From NCBI GenBank assembly GCA_011037195.1, contig JAAEAF010014499.1, positions 1 through 64,000 on the forward strand: DNA of 64,000 nucleotides, given 5' to 3'. A program made the translations under genes and the position numbers. This document shows, piece by piece, positions 49,030-59,448 of this stretch. The stretch is from Triatoma infestans. Taxonomy: Eukaryota; Arthropoda; Insecta; Hemiptera; Reduviidae. Position 1 is the stretch's first letter. Each line of letters opens with the position of its first letter. The notes beneath the pieces were generated by a model. It saw only the letters and a program-made list of their open reading frames with translations, did no database searches and was not told the origin of the DNA.

Positions 49030-50640
49030 TTTCTTTTTTCCAGTTTTCAGGGACTACCAGTTGTGATGATATGTCTAATTAGGTGACTTCGAGGGATTTC
49101 AAACAGTTTGCAATCATAAATTATATGATCTATATTCTGAACTGATTCATCGTTACAAGTGCATAAATTTGATGGAATAAGCTTAAATCGATGTAAATAT
49201 TGCCTTGTGCGACCATGTTCCGCTAAGAGCTGAGTTGTAATGTAGGATAACACAATCGGTTATTGTAGCCGGTGCTTTACCATTGGGAAAAATTCTCTAG
49301 TCAAAGCACTCGTATCAGAGTGAGACCAGCGATCTTCCCATTCTCTTAAGTTATCTTCTATTAATATTCTTTTAATGTAGGAAATTGGCACTTTATTGTA
49401 TGCTTCATTTAAATTGAAATCATGTGAAGCCATTTTAGCCAACTGATCTGCTCTCTCATTCCTATTATACCTATAATGGGGTTGTTGAAGGAGAGAAATG
49501 GTCTGGTTTGAATGAATTAACAAAATATGGTTAACATGTATAATATAATAAGTGACACTGACTGCCTGGACTTTACACTTGAAATGATAGAGTATGGTAG
49601 AGAGGTAAAGGATAATGACACGTAGGGTAGTGACTGGCTAGTGACCTCAGTTGTATGAACTGTGTTTTATCTGCCTCCCGTCGCTGTATTTATGTGGTTT
49701 CTCCCACTTTAGTCAGAGAGAGTGGGTCATTTTGTCTCTCTTTCTCTGCTACGAATACTCTCTTTAGATACTATTACATACCACAATGAACCATCACCCA
49801 CTCGACATGCACTTGTATTTTGTGTTTCTTTCGTAGTTCATCTAATTTAGAACGCACTCTACTACCGATAGATAGTGTATGAGGTAATTATTAATGGAAT
49901 CTGTTGTAATCTGGCTGTCAGTTTTTATAAATGCATTAACAAAGTTGTGGACGTTCAAAGAAAGCCAATCTAGAGTTTTAACCACCGCCAGAAGTTCTGC
50001 TTGATTGTTTGAACAGTTATTGTTCAATCTGTACTGTCCCTCTGCCTCCACAAGATTGTAAATGTATACCACGAATGCTGCACCTACACCTTGGTTATCT
50101 TTGCTGAGGCAGTGTATACCACTGTATCATACGATAACCTTCTTGTTGTCCACGTAACTTCTCAATGTGACTGGGGTGTTTCCAGTTTCTAGATGGTATC
50201 GGCAAATCAAAGTTTTGTTGGTTTATCTGTTTATATTCTAATTTGCCTTGTTCCAGTAAATATTTAATTGATAATTCCCTTATTTTTAAATCTGTAGATA
50301 CCAGTTTGGCCATCACACAAGCAGTTGAATACGAAACAGTTTTGAAACGTCTAATAATTCTAATAGCTATTAATCTCTGCACCCTCAATAACTTTTAAAC
50401 GCTACATTTTTTATCAAGGCCATCAAACCATACAGGAGCAGCATACGCTATCTTAGGCAAAATCGCCCCATTATAAATTCCAGCGCAGTTCTGCCCAGTC
50501 CCCAGTATACTTAAGCTACTTTACAGAGTTTATTCATTAATCAGAGACAACTATTAACGGTGGCATCTATATGATTTCTTCAGGTGAAGTGACTATTAAA
50601 AAGGACATCAAGATATTTCGAATTATCTACACATTAAATC
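49030..50640 (-). pseudogene. R1/I-type LINE ORF2 relic: RT end, RNase H and zinc knuckle
   Basis: Read on the minus strand from high to low position: D-N-S-K-Y-L-D-V-L-F-N (about 50605, the block after the RT palm), W-G-L-G-R and Y-N-G-A-I-L-P-K-I-A-Y-A-A-P-V-W (about 50450), then L-R-V-Q-R-L with T-V-S-Y-S-T-A-C-V. RNase H follows: N-N-Q-A-E-L-L-A-V-V-K-T-L (about 50000) with its catalytic Glu, T-D-S-Q, and R-N-E-R-A-D-Q-L-A-K-M-A (about 49450). The C-terminal knuckle C-T-C-N...H-I-I-Y-D-C is at about 49150. Four main pieces in different frames, separated by shifts and an unreadable insertion near 49530-49840. The 5' half is not seen, though 50780-50960 may hold more. Confidence 0.82.
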
Positions 50641-51719
50641 GTTTTTATATCGCAAGAAATATTCAAATGAAAATTAGTTCGACTTCTGTTTATTATTATA
50701 CATGCAGATTTTTCCTGGTTGAATTTTATCTTCTTCTTTTTTTTGGCGCATATTAAAACTTCTCTTAGACCATAATTTACCAGCATTTCAAGCTCAGCTT
50801 GCTCCTTTCCCCTTTAAAAGAAGTCCATTCATTTTTATATTACTTCCGTAATTTTGTTATACAAGTTATGTTCACAATTCCTGTTCTCCTACTTTTTCAT
50901 ACATGGACTTCAAGATTGTACTAATTTTAAAGTTTGCCCGATCCCATTCAATGTTAGCCACCATTGTTTAATGAACAATAAACAATGAGCCACCTTATCA
51001 TTTTAAGACTTACATAATGAATGGGCTGTTATAACTAATTTCCCCTCTACACTGCGAGCAGTGTGCATGATAACAAAAAAAAATGCAGATTAACCTTATT
51101 AATATAATGAATTCGTGAAAAAATTTAATTGTTCCGCCCCAATATCTCGCAATTCTCTAGAATGTCTATAGACTGTTAAAGAAAAAGAGAAAATTTTTAC
51201 TATAATATTACGAAGAACAAATCATCTAAATTTATCGTGTGAAATACAATCATATTGCATTCTCTATATTCTTCTTTTTGATCTCTTAGTCATAATCATT
51301 ATCATGATAAAGCTTAGTAAACATTGGCAAATAATTGGTAAATGAGGGTTCTTACTGAAATTACATTTATAAGGGAAAAAATGTTTAGTCATGGAAGTCT
51401 CCTTGATATTTTTTTCTCAATATTAGTTTAATTATAACAAGTTGCTTGCAGCCATCGTTTCTGATAGTGGATTTTCTAAGGACAACCATTTTGGATCGAA
51501 TTTAAAATAAAATAGACTGTTTTCTTTGAATGATTAGAATTTAGAACCACCGATCAGATCCAGTTACGGAACAGACATCTTGAATTAAGCATATTTGACT
51601 GTAAAAATAATGTGACCAACTACACAGATTGCCAGGCATGAATATTATACCATACATATTAGAACCTAAACAAGGATGAGATATACAGAAATATTTTTTA
51701 GTTAAGAAGATTTCTTATC
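50641..51719. other. Unassigned stretch
   Basis: The first 350 bases may be more of the upstream LINE (the minus strand gives an acidic/basic frame E-W-D-R-A-N-F-K-I near 50940) but this is unproven. The rest is AT-rich without features. Confidence 0.3.
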
Positions 51720-52257
51720 ATATTCGTCTTTGTACATGGCAACAGTTTGTCTAGATTTATCACTGGAAAGGATGATACATTGGGTTACTGTTTGTAATTA
51801 TTAAAAATTCTCTGAAAAGCTCTGGCTTGTTTGTGATTAAAATCCGCTATAACTGATAGAGGTAGATATAAAGTAGCGGTAGAATGGAGGTAGCTAATAT
51901 TTTTTCTTATATTGTTAATGTTCAGAATGCAGACTTTAATTTCTATATTTAGAATACTCTTCTTATACCTGAACATAGCATTTTCTAGTTCCCTTATATA
52001 GATGGCTGACATTGCTGCAGTGGTGCCTTTATATTATCAGAAATATGACGAGGAAATATTCTTTCTCTTCTGCATTTTAAAAGGAACATTCTCCGATTAA
52101 GAAGAGAAGCCAGACGGGGATTTTCATTAGCCCAGTTTTTTAAAACTATTGATGCCTCCTGTCTAAAAGTATTCTTTATTGTGTTGTAGTAACCCAATGT
52201 ATCATCCTTTCCAGTGATAAATCTAGACAAACTGTTGCCATGTACAAAGACGAATAT
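51720..52257 (-). mobile_element. Fold-back with perfect 70-bp inverted arms and a coding-like loop
   Basis: 51720-51789 and 52188-52257 are exact reverse complements over 70 bp; the loop is about 398 bp. On the minus strand a frame starts outside and in the right arm and runs through the loop: R-L-A-S-L-L-N-R-R-M-F-L-L-K-C-R-R-E-R-I-F-P-R-H-I (as the clearest part, near 52065-52135), then after a shift near 52010 R-E-L-E-N-A-M-F-R-Y-K-K-S-I-L-N-I-E-I-K. The F-L-x-x-C-R-x-x-x-I-x-P pattern and following helical text recall the N-terminal region of Penelope-like retroelements, whose copies often have inverted or tandem terminal repeats; this is a guess. Alternatively it is a simple inverted duplication of an unknown gene piece. 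Confidence 0.55.
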
Positions 52258-52870
52258 AAATTTGTGTGAGGGTTTCACACCAGATTTTCTTATTTTGTGT
52301 TGCATATCTCAGATGTTTTGAAAATATATGAGTTTTCAACTGATAAGATATGTTATGAAGTCATCTGAAAAATTTTAGTTAATAGTTTAAGCAATGTAGC
52401 AATTCCTAGTAATACCTAGTAAGAGGGAAAAATGTTTTTAGCGAATGGTCTGCATATATACATTATATGGGAATGATCTGCATCTTTACTTATATGGGAT
52501 ATTATCCACAATCGACCTGTTAGTGTAGGTTGCGGTGAGATGCTCGTCTTCCCTTTCATCAATCTAATGTATTAGAGATAGAAAGAGGACAAAATATATT
52601 AAAAATGAAAAATCGCAGCAAGCCCAAACTTGATATTATACAATATACGGTACAATCACCACATCACCACGTCTGACACTTCCGGCGGAATTCATCTACC
52701 GACGGATTTTTCTTCTTTCTTTTCCATCATTTAACGATTTCTTTGCAAACGGCTCCAACAATTTCCTTACTACTTCGTATTATATATATATATATAAAGC
52801 ACCTACCTATTGCTTTTATTTAAACATTTTCCCGGGTAAATTGATTTTTTTTTTTTTATTCGTAATTAGA
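52258..52870 (+). repeat. Family X copy
   Basis: Motif TGTGTGAGGGTTTCACACCA (52261) directly follows the fold-back arm. Then ACCTAGTAAGAGGGAAAAA (52417), TTTAGCGAATGGTCTGCATA (52436), CTTTGCAAACGGCTCCAACA (52741) and TTTTATTTAAACATTTTCC (52814). A short AT run lies at 52780-52796. Confidence 0.65.
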
Positions 52871-53589
52871 TTCTGAGAGCATTGTTTTCTTTGGATAGTA
52901 ACATTGAATCATGGCCAATATTATTTTCAATTTAAATAATCTTATTTCTGTTATAACTAATATAATTTCATACATATGCAATTTCAAATTTATATTATAA
53001 GAAAATTAATGGCCAACATAATGAAATGTTATATAATTAAATCAATAATATTCGTGATTAGTTTTAAATTAAGAATGAAATTGACTGGATCAATTGTACT
53101 TTAATGACCCTTAGTCATGCACATGGCTGGACTATAATTTTCATAAATATGCGTTGCTATTACACACTACTCGTGGTTAATAGTAAATTACATGCATGGG
53201 TTTTATTTTTGTCTTTTCTTTAATAATAACAAAGGTTATATTAATATTAAGGTCAAAATAATAGTTTCAGTTTTTGGGGGTACCTAGTAATTTATGTATT
53301 ATTCTTTTCAGTGTATTCCATTACGGATCACGGACACGTTTTCTACCTGGTGCAAATTCCATTCTGGTGGATGGTATTACTCGTATGCAATATGTCCTGT
53401 GGAGTCACTAACGAACACTACATTGCTCTTACAGCCTCCTGAACCAGAAGGTTCCTTCAAGATTGTTTTGATTTTCTTTAAATTTTGCATACATACTAAC
53501 GACAAATATAATTTCTGTAACGAGAGAACACTGTCCGGAGGCACCGGAGAAGGCACTGAGAAGGCTCCGGGCGCCAATGACCATAAATG
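52871..53589. other. Unassigned stretch
   Basis: A GC-richer part at 53530-53575 is the only contrast. No gene supported in the frames at 53294-53593. Confidence 0.3.
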
Positions 53590-53770
53590 TTGACGCGTCT
53601 TAAATTAAAAAAAACAAATTTTTTTAAACCTGTTTCCGAGAAAACTGACCGTTTTTGTTCTAATGAGGGAGTGTCAACGTTAAACTGCATTTCTAAAGAG
53701 TTATTTCAGTATAATGTACGGTTCAATCTAATGTTAGGTTACTAAATATATTGCTAGAATTCTAAGTTTA
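53590..53770 (+). repeat. Family X fragment
   Basis: TGTTTCCGAGAAAACTGACC (53630), TTTCAGTATAATGTACGGTT (53705). Short and diverged. Confidence 0.4.
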
Positions 53771-53799
53771 GGGAGAACGGACAGCAGTCCTCAATTTTT

Positions 53800-54500
53800 C
53801 CGGTGTAAGCTAGTGTTTCTCAAGGATCTAGCCAAACTCCTTTTCTTTACACCATATACTCGACTGATTTACCAACCCATCCCTGTATATCCTTAAACAC
53901 CATTCTCCAAAGAACAGCAATCCTATATTCTATACTTACTCTTAAGCCTTACTCTCCGTAATTTGCAAGCTCATCTTTATAAAATAGAAAATTCGCTTAC
54001 CAAATGGAGAATTAAATTAAATCCTCGTAAACCCGAAAACACCATTTTTCACCCTCAACCGTTAAATCCTTCCTCTTATATGTTCAACACTCACTTACCT
54101 TCCGCAGACCATGAGAAATATCTCGAATTATACATGTGCAGAGGATTATATTAAGTGCTCACTCTCGCTGAAAAAAAAAGACCTCAAATTAAGGCACCGA
54201 TTTCTTTCTAGACTACATGACAATGTCCATAAATAACTTTATAAAATAAATTAAGACCAATAAGACCTCTCTCCTTGTAACAATTTACGGACTCTCATAC
54301 AAACCAAAGTAATCAAAAGTCCTCTGTCAAATAGATAATTCCCCCTTCTGTGTTTATTGTATCTTACTCTTAATATTGATCTTGAAGTTCCTTTCGTAGC
54401 CGACCTCACTAAATCCTGTTATATCAACTTGATGAAAATCTTAGATTGCATCCGAACACTCTTCCACAACGCCTTTCATCCGATCACTTCCCAAAAATCA
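53800..54500 (+). pseudogene. Jockey-type LINE reverse transcriptase relic
   Basis: In one frame V-S-Q-G-S-S (about 53815, RT G-x-x-Q-G-S block) and T-P-F-L-Y-T-I-Y-S-T-D-L-P-T-H-P (about 53850) lead to A-I-L-Y-S; the catalytic Y-A-D-D expected between T-I and A-I is missing. Then L-Q-A-H-L-Y-K-I-E-N-S-L-T-K-W-R-I-K-L-N-P (about 53966) and K-Y-L-E-L are the next blocks, and L-K-L-R-H-R-F-L-S-R-L-H (about 54187) the following one. Order and spacing match Jockey RTs. Several shifts and stops. Ends before the microsatellite region. Confidence 0.72.
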
Positions 54501-54689
54501 TTACGTCGCTTGTATTTTATTTATTTGTTGTAGATATATGTTTACAGTTGTATATTTCAATAAAAAAAAGTGAATCGATTAACCCGAAGTACGATTTTCT
54601 GCAAAGTACTGACACTTAGACAGCCCGTCAGTGCTTGAACCCTAAAAACTAACACGTAGTAATAGTATGTTTCTCTTAAACTACATTTA

Positions 54690-54949
54690 TATATATATAT
54701 ATAAGTGTGTGTGTGTCTGTGTGTGTGTGTGTGTGTGTGTGACTGTGTGTCTGTGTCTGTGTGTCTGTGTGTGTGACTGTGTGTGTGTGTGACTGTGTGT
54801 CTGTGTCTGTGACTGTGTGTGTGACTGTGTGTGTGTGTGTGTGTGTCTGCGCGCGTGTGTGTGTGTGAGTGTGTGTCTGTGTGTGTGTGTGACTGTGTGT
54901 GTGTGTGACTGTGTGTCTGTGTGTGTGTGTGTGACTGTGTGTGTGTGTC
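54690..54949 (-). repeat. Compound (TA)n and (TG)n/(TGTGTGACTG) microsatellite
   Basis: A TATA run, then 240 bases of TG repeats broken at near-regular intervals by GACTG or GTCTG. An open frame of His-Thr-Gln repeats on the minus strand is an artefact of this. Confidence 0.95.
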
Positions 54950-56245
54950 CAACTAATTGTTAAAATAAATTTGAAGAAAATTTGCCAATCAGAATTCTAA
55001 TAATTAAAATTAATGCAATGTCGTGTGAATGTTTCACACCAGACTTTCATATGATAGAAACTTCAGGTGGTGAAAGTAATATTAATATTAAACAAATTAG
55101 GCGCACATTCCAAGATCTCCAGAAATGGATCTATAAAAAGTAATGTACACACCCATATACAGAAAGCATAAGTTATTATATTCAACTAATAAATATATAA
55201 TGTAACTTATATAATTTATTGTGTAATAAATAACTAATAAGGCCCCACTCGGGGGGTATATAATATAATATTAATGAAATTTCTTAGTAAATATTTATTC
55301 AACTAATTATCATATTCATTATTTATGTAAGATTTATTTTGGGCCATACATACACATAAGAGAGAATGTTGAATTTAGTTCTGGGAGTGAGTCCTGTATG
55401 AGAGGACATAGCACTGAGAGAGTGAGAGAGAGAGAGAGGAGAGAGAGACGATATGGAGAGTTACAGGGAGCGGGAAGAGTTCGTTGGAACATCCTCTCTA
55501 TCTGAGGCAGGAAACACAGAAGGGTTCCTATGTAGGTGTTTCTGGCAATTTCACGGGTGTTAGTAGTATTTCAAAGGATTTCAACTGGAGTCCCCCATCG
55601 TATTCTGTCCTAACGCCCGCCAGTATTTTGGCTCTGTTCCTGATGAGATTCAATCCCATTTTCCCCACGCCGACTCCGCCACCGAGGAAAACTTATTGCA
55701 TTGATAACTATATCGTGTATGTATTCAGCTTACATATACGAGTATGTACCTTTTGAGGTATATTATATAATCAAGACAAGGCTTTATAATTAATAAATTT
55801 ATATATATATAAATTATGGTATGTATATAAAATTTATAACATGTCTGTAGCTTTTCCATGACCAGAGATATATGACAATTAGGTACCTTGGACATTATCG
55901 TCCAAGAGAGAACCTGAAACTATGGGCTGGCTCAACAATATGAAAAGATTCAAAAGTCCCCATAATATTGAGTTAAGCGGCCAGTATTTGCCACCTACTT
56001 TTACATTCTCTGACTACAGTTTGTCAGACTCTAACTTTACTGACAGATTTTCTTCAAAATGGATTTTTTACTCACCCTTAAAATTAGCCTTCAATAATGG
56101 TGATTAGCGGGCATTTTGATTCTCACCCTACAGCAGGCAGTACTTATGTGATTATATGGGATATCGGGAAGACAGCGTCTCGTTCAAACTGTAATAACAC
56201 TTAGCATTTCGAAAAGCTTTGAAAACAGAACGCAGAGAAATTTTC
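54950..56245. other. Unassigned stretch
   Basis: Motif copy GTCGTGTGAATGTTTCACAC at 55021. (GA)n at 55415-55449. Frames at 55484-55756 and 55922-56107 are not recognised. No gene supported. Confidence 0.4.
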
Positions 56246-56662
56246 CTAAATATAATGTAGCGCTATATCTTCTACGGTGCAGTTTAGAAGATCTCTACAG
56301 AAAATTACTCCTTTGGAGGTATTGAGTGTCTGATGTGCAGTCACTGTAACATTCGAATCTCCCATTTTTTTAATATTAAGTAACCTGTTAGACTGCGCTG
56401 CAGAAACAGTTTCAATAAGCAACAAGCAGTCTTTTATCTTTTTTATAACTTTTAAATCTCCTACCAAACCGAAAAGTAATTTATTAATAATAAAAGGACT
56501 ATCCTTGGAGAAATCACCATTCTCTTTCTTTACGATCAGGAACCGGGGTAATACCACCTTTTCCTGATTTGCATTAGCTGGGCATTTTGGTGGACCCATC
56601 ACCACATCCACTTTTAAGGAGGTGGACTCCTCCGTAATATTTGGATTAGAAGAAACGTTCAT
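56246..56662 (-). pseudogene. Jockey-type ORF1 (gag-like) N-terminal part
   Basis: ORF1 protein binds RNA. The ATG at 56662 starts a 138-codon frame. Recognisable blocks are P-R-F-L-I-V-K-K, S-P-F-I-I-N-K-L-L, L-L-I-E-T-V-S-A-A-Q-S-N-R-L-L, V-T-V-T-A-H-Q-T-L-N-T-S-K-G-V-I and C-R-D-L-L-N-C-T-V-E-D-I. They match the RRM-like fold of Jockey ORF1 proteins, including the L-N-T-S-x-G-V-I-x-C-x-D-L motif. The frame then hits a stop; the zinc knuckles are not found downstream, so the element is cut here. Confidence 0.78.
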
Positions 56663-56865
56663 TCAGATCCCACGAGTATCCAAGGAATAAAACAGTCACC
56701 CACAGCAGAGCCTGGTTACCGCGGGAAGGCTACATTACAACTGGAGGTCGCCTGGTATCCGGAGGGCACCGTTTGAGACGGCCAGGATCCCTGCCGCCAA
56801 CCAACCCATCAGCACGGTAGCTAACACCTTAGGTTAGGGCCCTAAATATGTATCCTGTGTTCGAG

Positions 56866-56896
<31 letters not shown>

Positions 56897-57098
56897 AGTG
56901 TGTGTGTGTGTTTGTGTAGTGTTATATGTTATGTTCTATTTGTAGTATTCCCCCCCTGTCAGGCTGGGCTAGTAGGGAGAGCCGACCTCCCTAAGAAGTG
57001 CTAATCACTTCCCCCATATCCTGTTAGTCGCCTCTTACGACATCCCGGATTTGGAGCAGGCCTATTCTGTCCCCGGACCTGCAGGGGCAAGAGGAGAT
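56246..57098 (-). mobile_element. 5' end of a Jockey-type LINE, minus strand, 3' part lost
   Basis: The piece comprises a 5' UTR (about 57098-56663) and the first 138 codons of ORF1. The 5' UTR is GC-richer than anything nearby and contains GTCGTAAGAGGCGACTAAC (about 57028-57046), a stretch I recall from 5' regions of insect Jockey-like elements. A (CA)n tract (56863-56915 as TG on the plus strand) interrupts it. The loss of the 3' end is opposite to the usual 5' truncation of LINEs. Confidence 0.72.
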
Positions 57099-57402
57099 AA
57101 TTGTTTACCTCACAGTTCAACTAAATAAAGAAATACTGTGGCCTTCCTTACACACTAGTGTTTATACATAAGAGTGTAGTCGTCTATAGCAGTCTACTAT
57201 GTTAAAGTGTGAGGGAATATGAGTGTGATTGTGGTGAGCAACAAGTTTGCCTGTGGTCTAAACCCTGTAGTTGTACACATTAACTGCTTCTGAAGACCTT
57301 ATGGTGTTTCATAACAGCGTTATAGCTGTTAATCTAAGGATTGGTTGTATTGTTAAACTGGGATCTCGCAGGAAGAAGTGCCCTGTTTCAGGGAATCAAA
57401 GT
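57099..57402. other. Unassigned stretch between two LINE pieces
   Basis: No feature recognised. Confidence 0.3.
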
Positions 57403-57416
57403 ACAATCGTTTCTTG
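57403..57416. other. 14-bp target site duplication, left
   Basis: ACAATCGTTTCTTG, repeated exactly at 59435-59448 just after the A-rich end of the LINE. Confidence 0.85.
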
Positions 57417-57648
57417 GGAGTGGGGATTGTGCAGTTGCCCAGTTCTCTTCGTGTGTGTCGAATTTAACTTGTATGCAGGGTTCACGGAGGTTAATAACAG
57501 TGAAATTTGGTAGATATATAGATAAATAATTCTCTTAATGTTTCAGTGACATTTCAAAAAAATTTATTGAACCACTTCGTAATAATCATTGAAAAACTAT
57601 TATCCATCTCTCAATTATAAGTATTAGATTTATACCTGGGTAAACAAT

Positions 57649-58560
57649 ATGTTTTCAAGTGGGGACAGTGATAAGAAAATAGTTAGTGATGGGGCACATG
57701 TATTTCGCACAACACAGCCTACTGGTGGGAGTAAATGACCTGTTGAGTTTATTACTTGAACGTTTTGACTCTGTCTCTAAAGAAGTGGTAACTATGAGAA
57801 ATGAAGTGTCTAATTCTAGGGCAGAAATTAAAGAAATATCTAAAGCTCTTGATAACAGTAACAAAGAAATTAAAAACTCTCTTTCTTTTGAAAGAAAGTT
57901 TTCATAAACTTAATAATCAAGTTTCCTCTCTCCAGCAAGAAAATAAAATTCTTAGAGACACAATTAAAAAGTTTCAAATCTATATCTCATCAAATAATCA
58001 AGTAGTGTTCGAAATGTTATTAAAATAAATAATATCCCCGTAACTGAAAATGAAAACCTTTTAATTATAATGGAGAAGTTATCCTCTGTGATCGGCTTTG
58101 AATTTTCACATTTGAAGGTTCATCAGATATATAGAAGAAGCCTAAGATCTCGTTCAGGTTTGATCATAATCGTAAGTTTTCTTCGAAAATAAACTGGAGT
58201 TTTTGAGATTGAAGAAAGAAAAAGGCGAGGTGTTTTCTACTGATATTAATTCATCTTTTGAATGGGCTACTCTATATGTAAATGAATACATATAACTTCA
58301 AATTATATAACGAGGCAAAATAATTAAAACAAAAGTTAAACAAATCTGCTACAGTTTGTTTGGTTTCAAAATGGAAACGTTTTGGTCAGAAAAACCACAT
58401 CTTCAAAGATAATTATTATAAAAACTCTAGAAGACCTTCAGAATTTTAACTTAGTTAGTCTTTCTGGTAAGAAAGAGGTTTCTCAGACAGAAGACGAAAT
58501 CGAAGATCCTATCACTCCATCACAAAGAGGTGCACGCCCAATGAAGAGGAAGATGAAAAC
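57649..58560 (+). pseudogene. LINE ORF1, coiled-coil nucleic-acid-binding protein, broken
   Basis: The ATG at 57649 opens a frame that shifts within 50 bases. A coiled-coil-like segment follows (57770-57990: E-V-V-T-M-R-N-E-V, I-K-E-I-S-K-A-L, then S-S-L-Q-Q-E-N-K-I-L-R-D-T-I-K-K). Then come I-P-V-T-E-N-E-N (about 58033), V-I-G-F-E-F and K-V-H-Q-I-Y-R-R-S, W-A-T-L-Y-V-N-E-Y-I (about 58265) and N-G-N-V-L-V-R-K-T-T-S-S-K-I-I-I-I (about 58375-58420). This order, ending in a V-R-K block, is the L1/CR1-like ORF1 fold. At least three shifts and several stops. A Lys/Ser-rich tail continues to about 58620 in the frame 58382-58873. Confidence 0.7.
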
Positions 58561-58639
58561 TTTTTCTTCAGCTTCCCGAACTGCCTTAATCGAAAATTTC
58601 TTTTTTCGCCCCAACACACCTTCAGATTCTCAATGCATA

Positions 58640-58870
58640 TTGCAGGTACAATACCTTAAATATTGTTTTGTGGAATGTGAACGGGTTGGTGATTATTTAA
58701 ATTCTACAGAGTTATTAAAAAACTCTGAAATTATCTGGTTGTCAGGAATTTATGCTATTAATCTATTAGAAAGAATTCTAAATCAGTTAAATGGTTTTGA
58801 AATTATTTGTTCTCTGGCTACGAAAGAAGTGGAGAGTTGGCCATTTTCTGTAAACAGAATATTTGCACGT
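58640..58870 (+). pseudogene. LINE ORF2, N-terminal piece of endonuclease
   Basis: L-N-I-V-L-W-N-V-N-G-L (58649-58680) is the conserved start of the endonuclease domain, with the catalytic Asn. A shift then leads to L-L-K-N-S-E-I-I-W-L-S-G-I-Y (about 58715-58755), where the family has a S-E-T/S-E-I type block. It stops after about 75 residues; the catalytic D-x-N and S-D-H motifs are gone. Confidence 0.65.
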
Positions 58871-59434
58871 TAACTTGGCTGCTCTGTTTACTCGCTTCTT
58901 AGCACCATATTTTAATACGAATACAAATGTATATTGGTATGTAGGTCAATCAATTATCGAAATACAAAAGTTTTATAATTCTGTTTATTATATTTTGAAA
59001 CTTTTAGGCGAATTCTGTTTAATTGAAATTGTAATAGTTACATGTAATAAATATTACATTAATTTGTTTATGATTTATAGCAATAAGTTTTGGTTTGAAA
59101 TTAAAACACGTATATGTATGAAGTATGACACCTTTAAAGTTTATATATTTGTAAAGTAATATCTTATTTTTTTTTTTGTTTGTTTACTTTTTAACCAGAA
59201 ATCATTTTATATACTCGAAAATATCCGTTTATTATTTCTTGAGCAGTCATAACTTTCTATTACACAAATTGGTATTATTTAATTTTTGACCCGATTTATG
59301 TTCATTTTTATATCTTGTATTTTACTTTTTTCTATTGTATATATTTTTTTTTAAACGTTGTAACATTTTGTATGTAACTCTCCCTACTCCTGTGTATGGG
59401 GCTCAAGCCCCTTGTACAAACAAACAAAAACAAA
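58871..59434 (+). pseudogene. LINE ORF2 C-terminal remnant and 3' UTR
   Basis: Directly after the endonuclease piece, about 98 codons open (58863-59159) include R-F-L-A-P-Y-F-N-T-N-T-N-V-Y-W-Y. I read it as the end of ORF2 because it precedes the 3' hairpin and tail, but no motif proves it. The RT domain is completely missing, so about 2 kb or more was lost. Confidence 0.5.
59398..59411 (+). other. 3'-terminal hairpin of the LINE
   Basis: GGGGCTCAAGCCCC forms a 5-6-bp GC stem just upstream of the A/C-rich tail. In CR1/L2-like elements such 3' hairpins help the reverse transcriptase recognise its RNA. Confidence 0.6.
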
Positions 59435-59448
59435 ACAATCGTTTCTTG
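59435..59448. other. 14-bp target site duplication, right
   Basis: Exact copy of 57403-57416. Confidence 0.85.

Larger units (their letters stand above)
57417..59434 (+). mobile_element. CR1/L2-type LINE, internally deleted, with exact target duplications
   Basis: The element is 2,018 bp between 14-bp direct repeats. It starts GGAGTGGGGATTGTGCAG, has a 5' UTR of about 230 bp, a broken ORF1, the start of ORF2, a jump to a short C-terminal remnant, and a 3' UTR. The 3' end has a hairpin GGGGCTCAAGCCCC (59398-59411) followed by TTGTACAAACAAACAAAAAC, typical of CR1/L2-like tails. Because both ends and duplications survive, this is a complete insertion of an element that had already lost its middle, or lost it later by internal deletion. 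Confidence 0.8.

Noticed and set aside
54557..54952. His/Thr/Gln-rich 131-codon frame
   Set aside because: Translation of the (TG)n compound microsatellite.
57271..57529. Two overlapping plus-strand frames near the LINE start
   Set aside because: They cross the left target duplication and the LINE 5' UTR, so they cannot be one gene.
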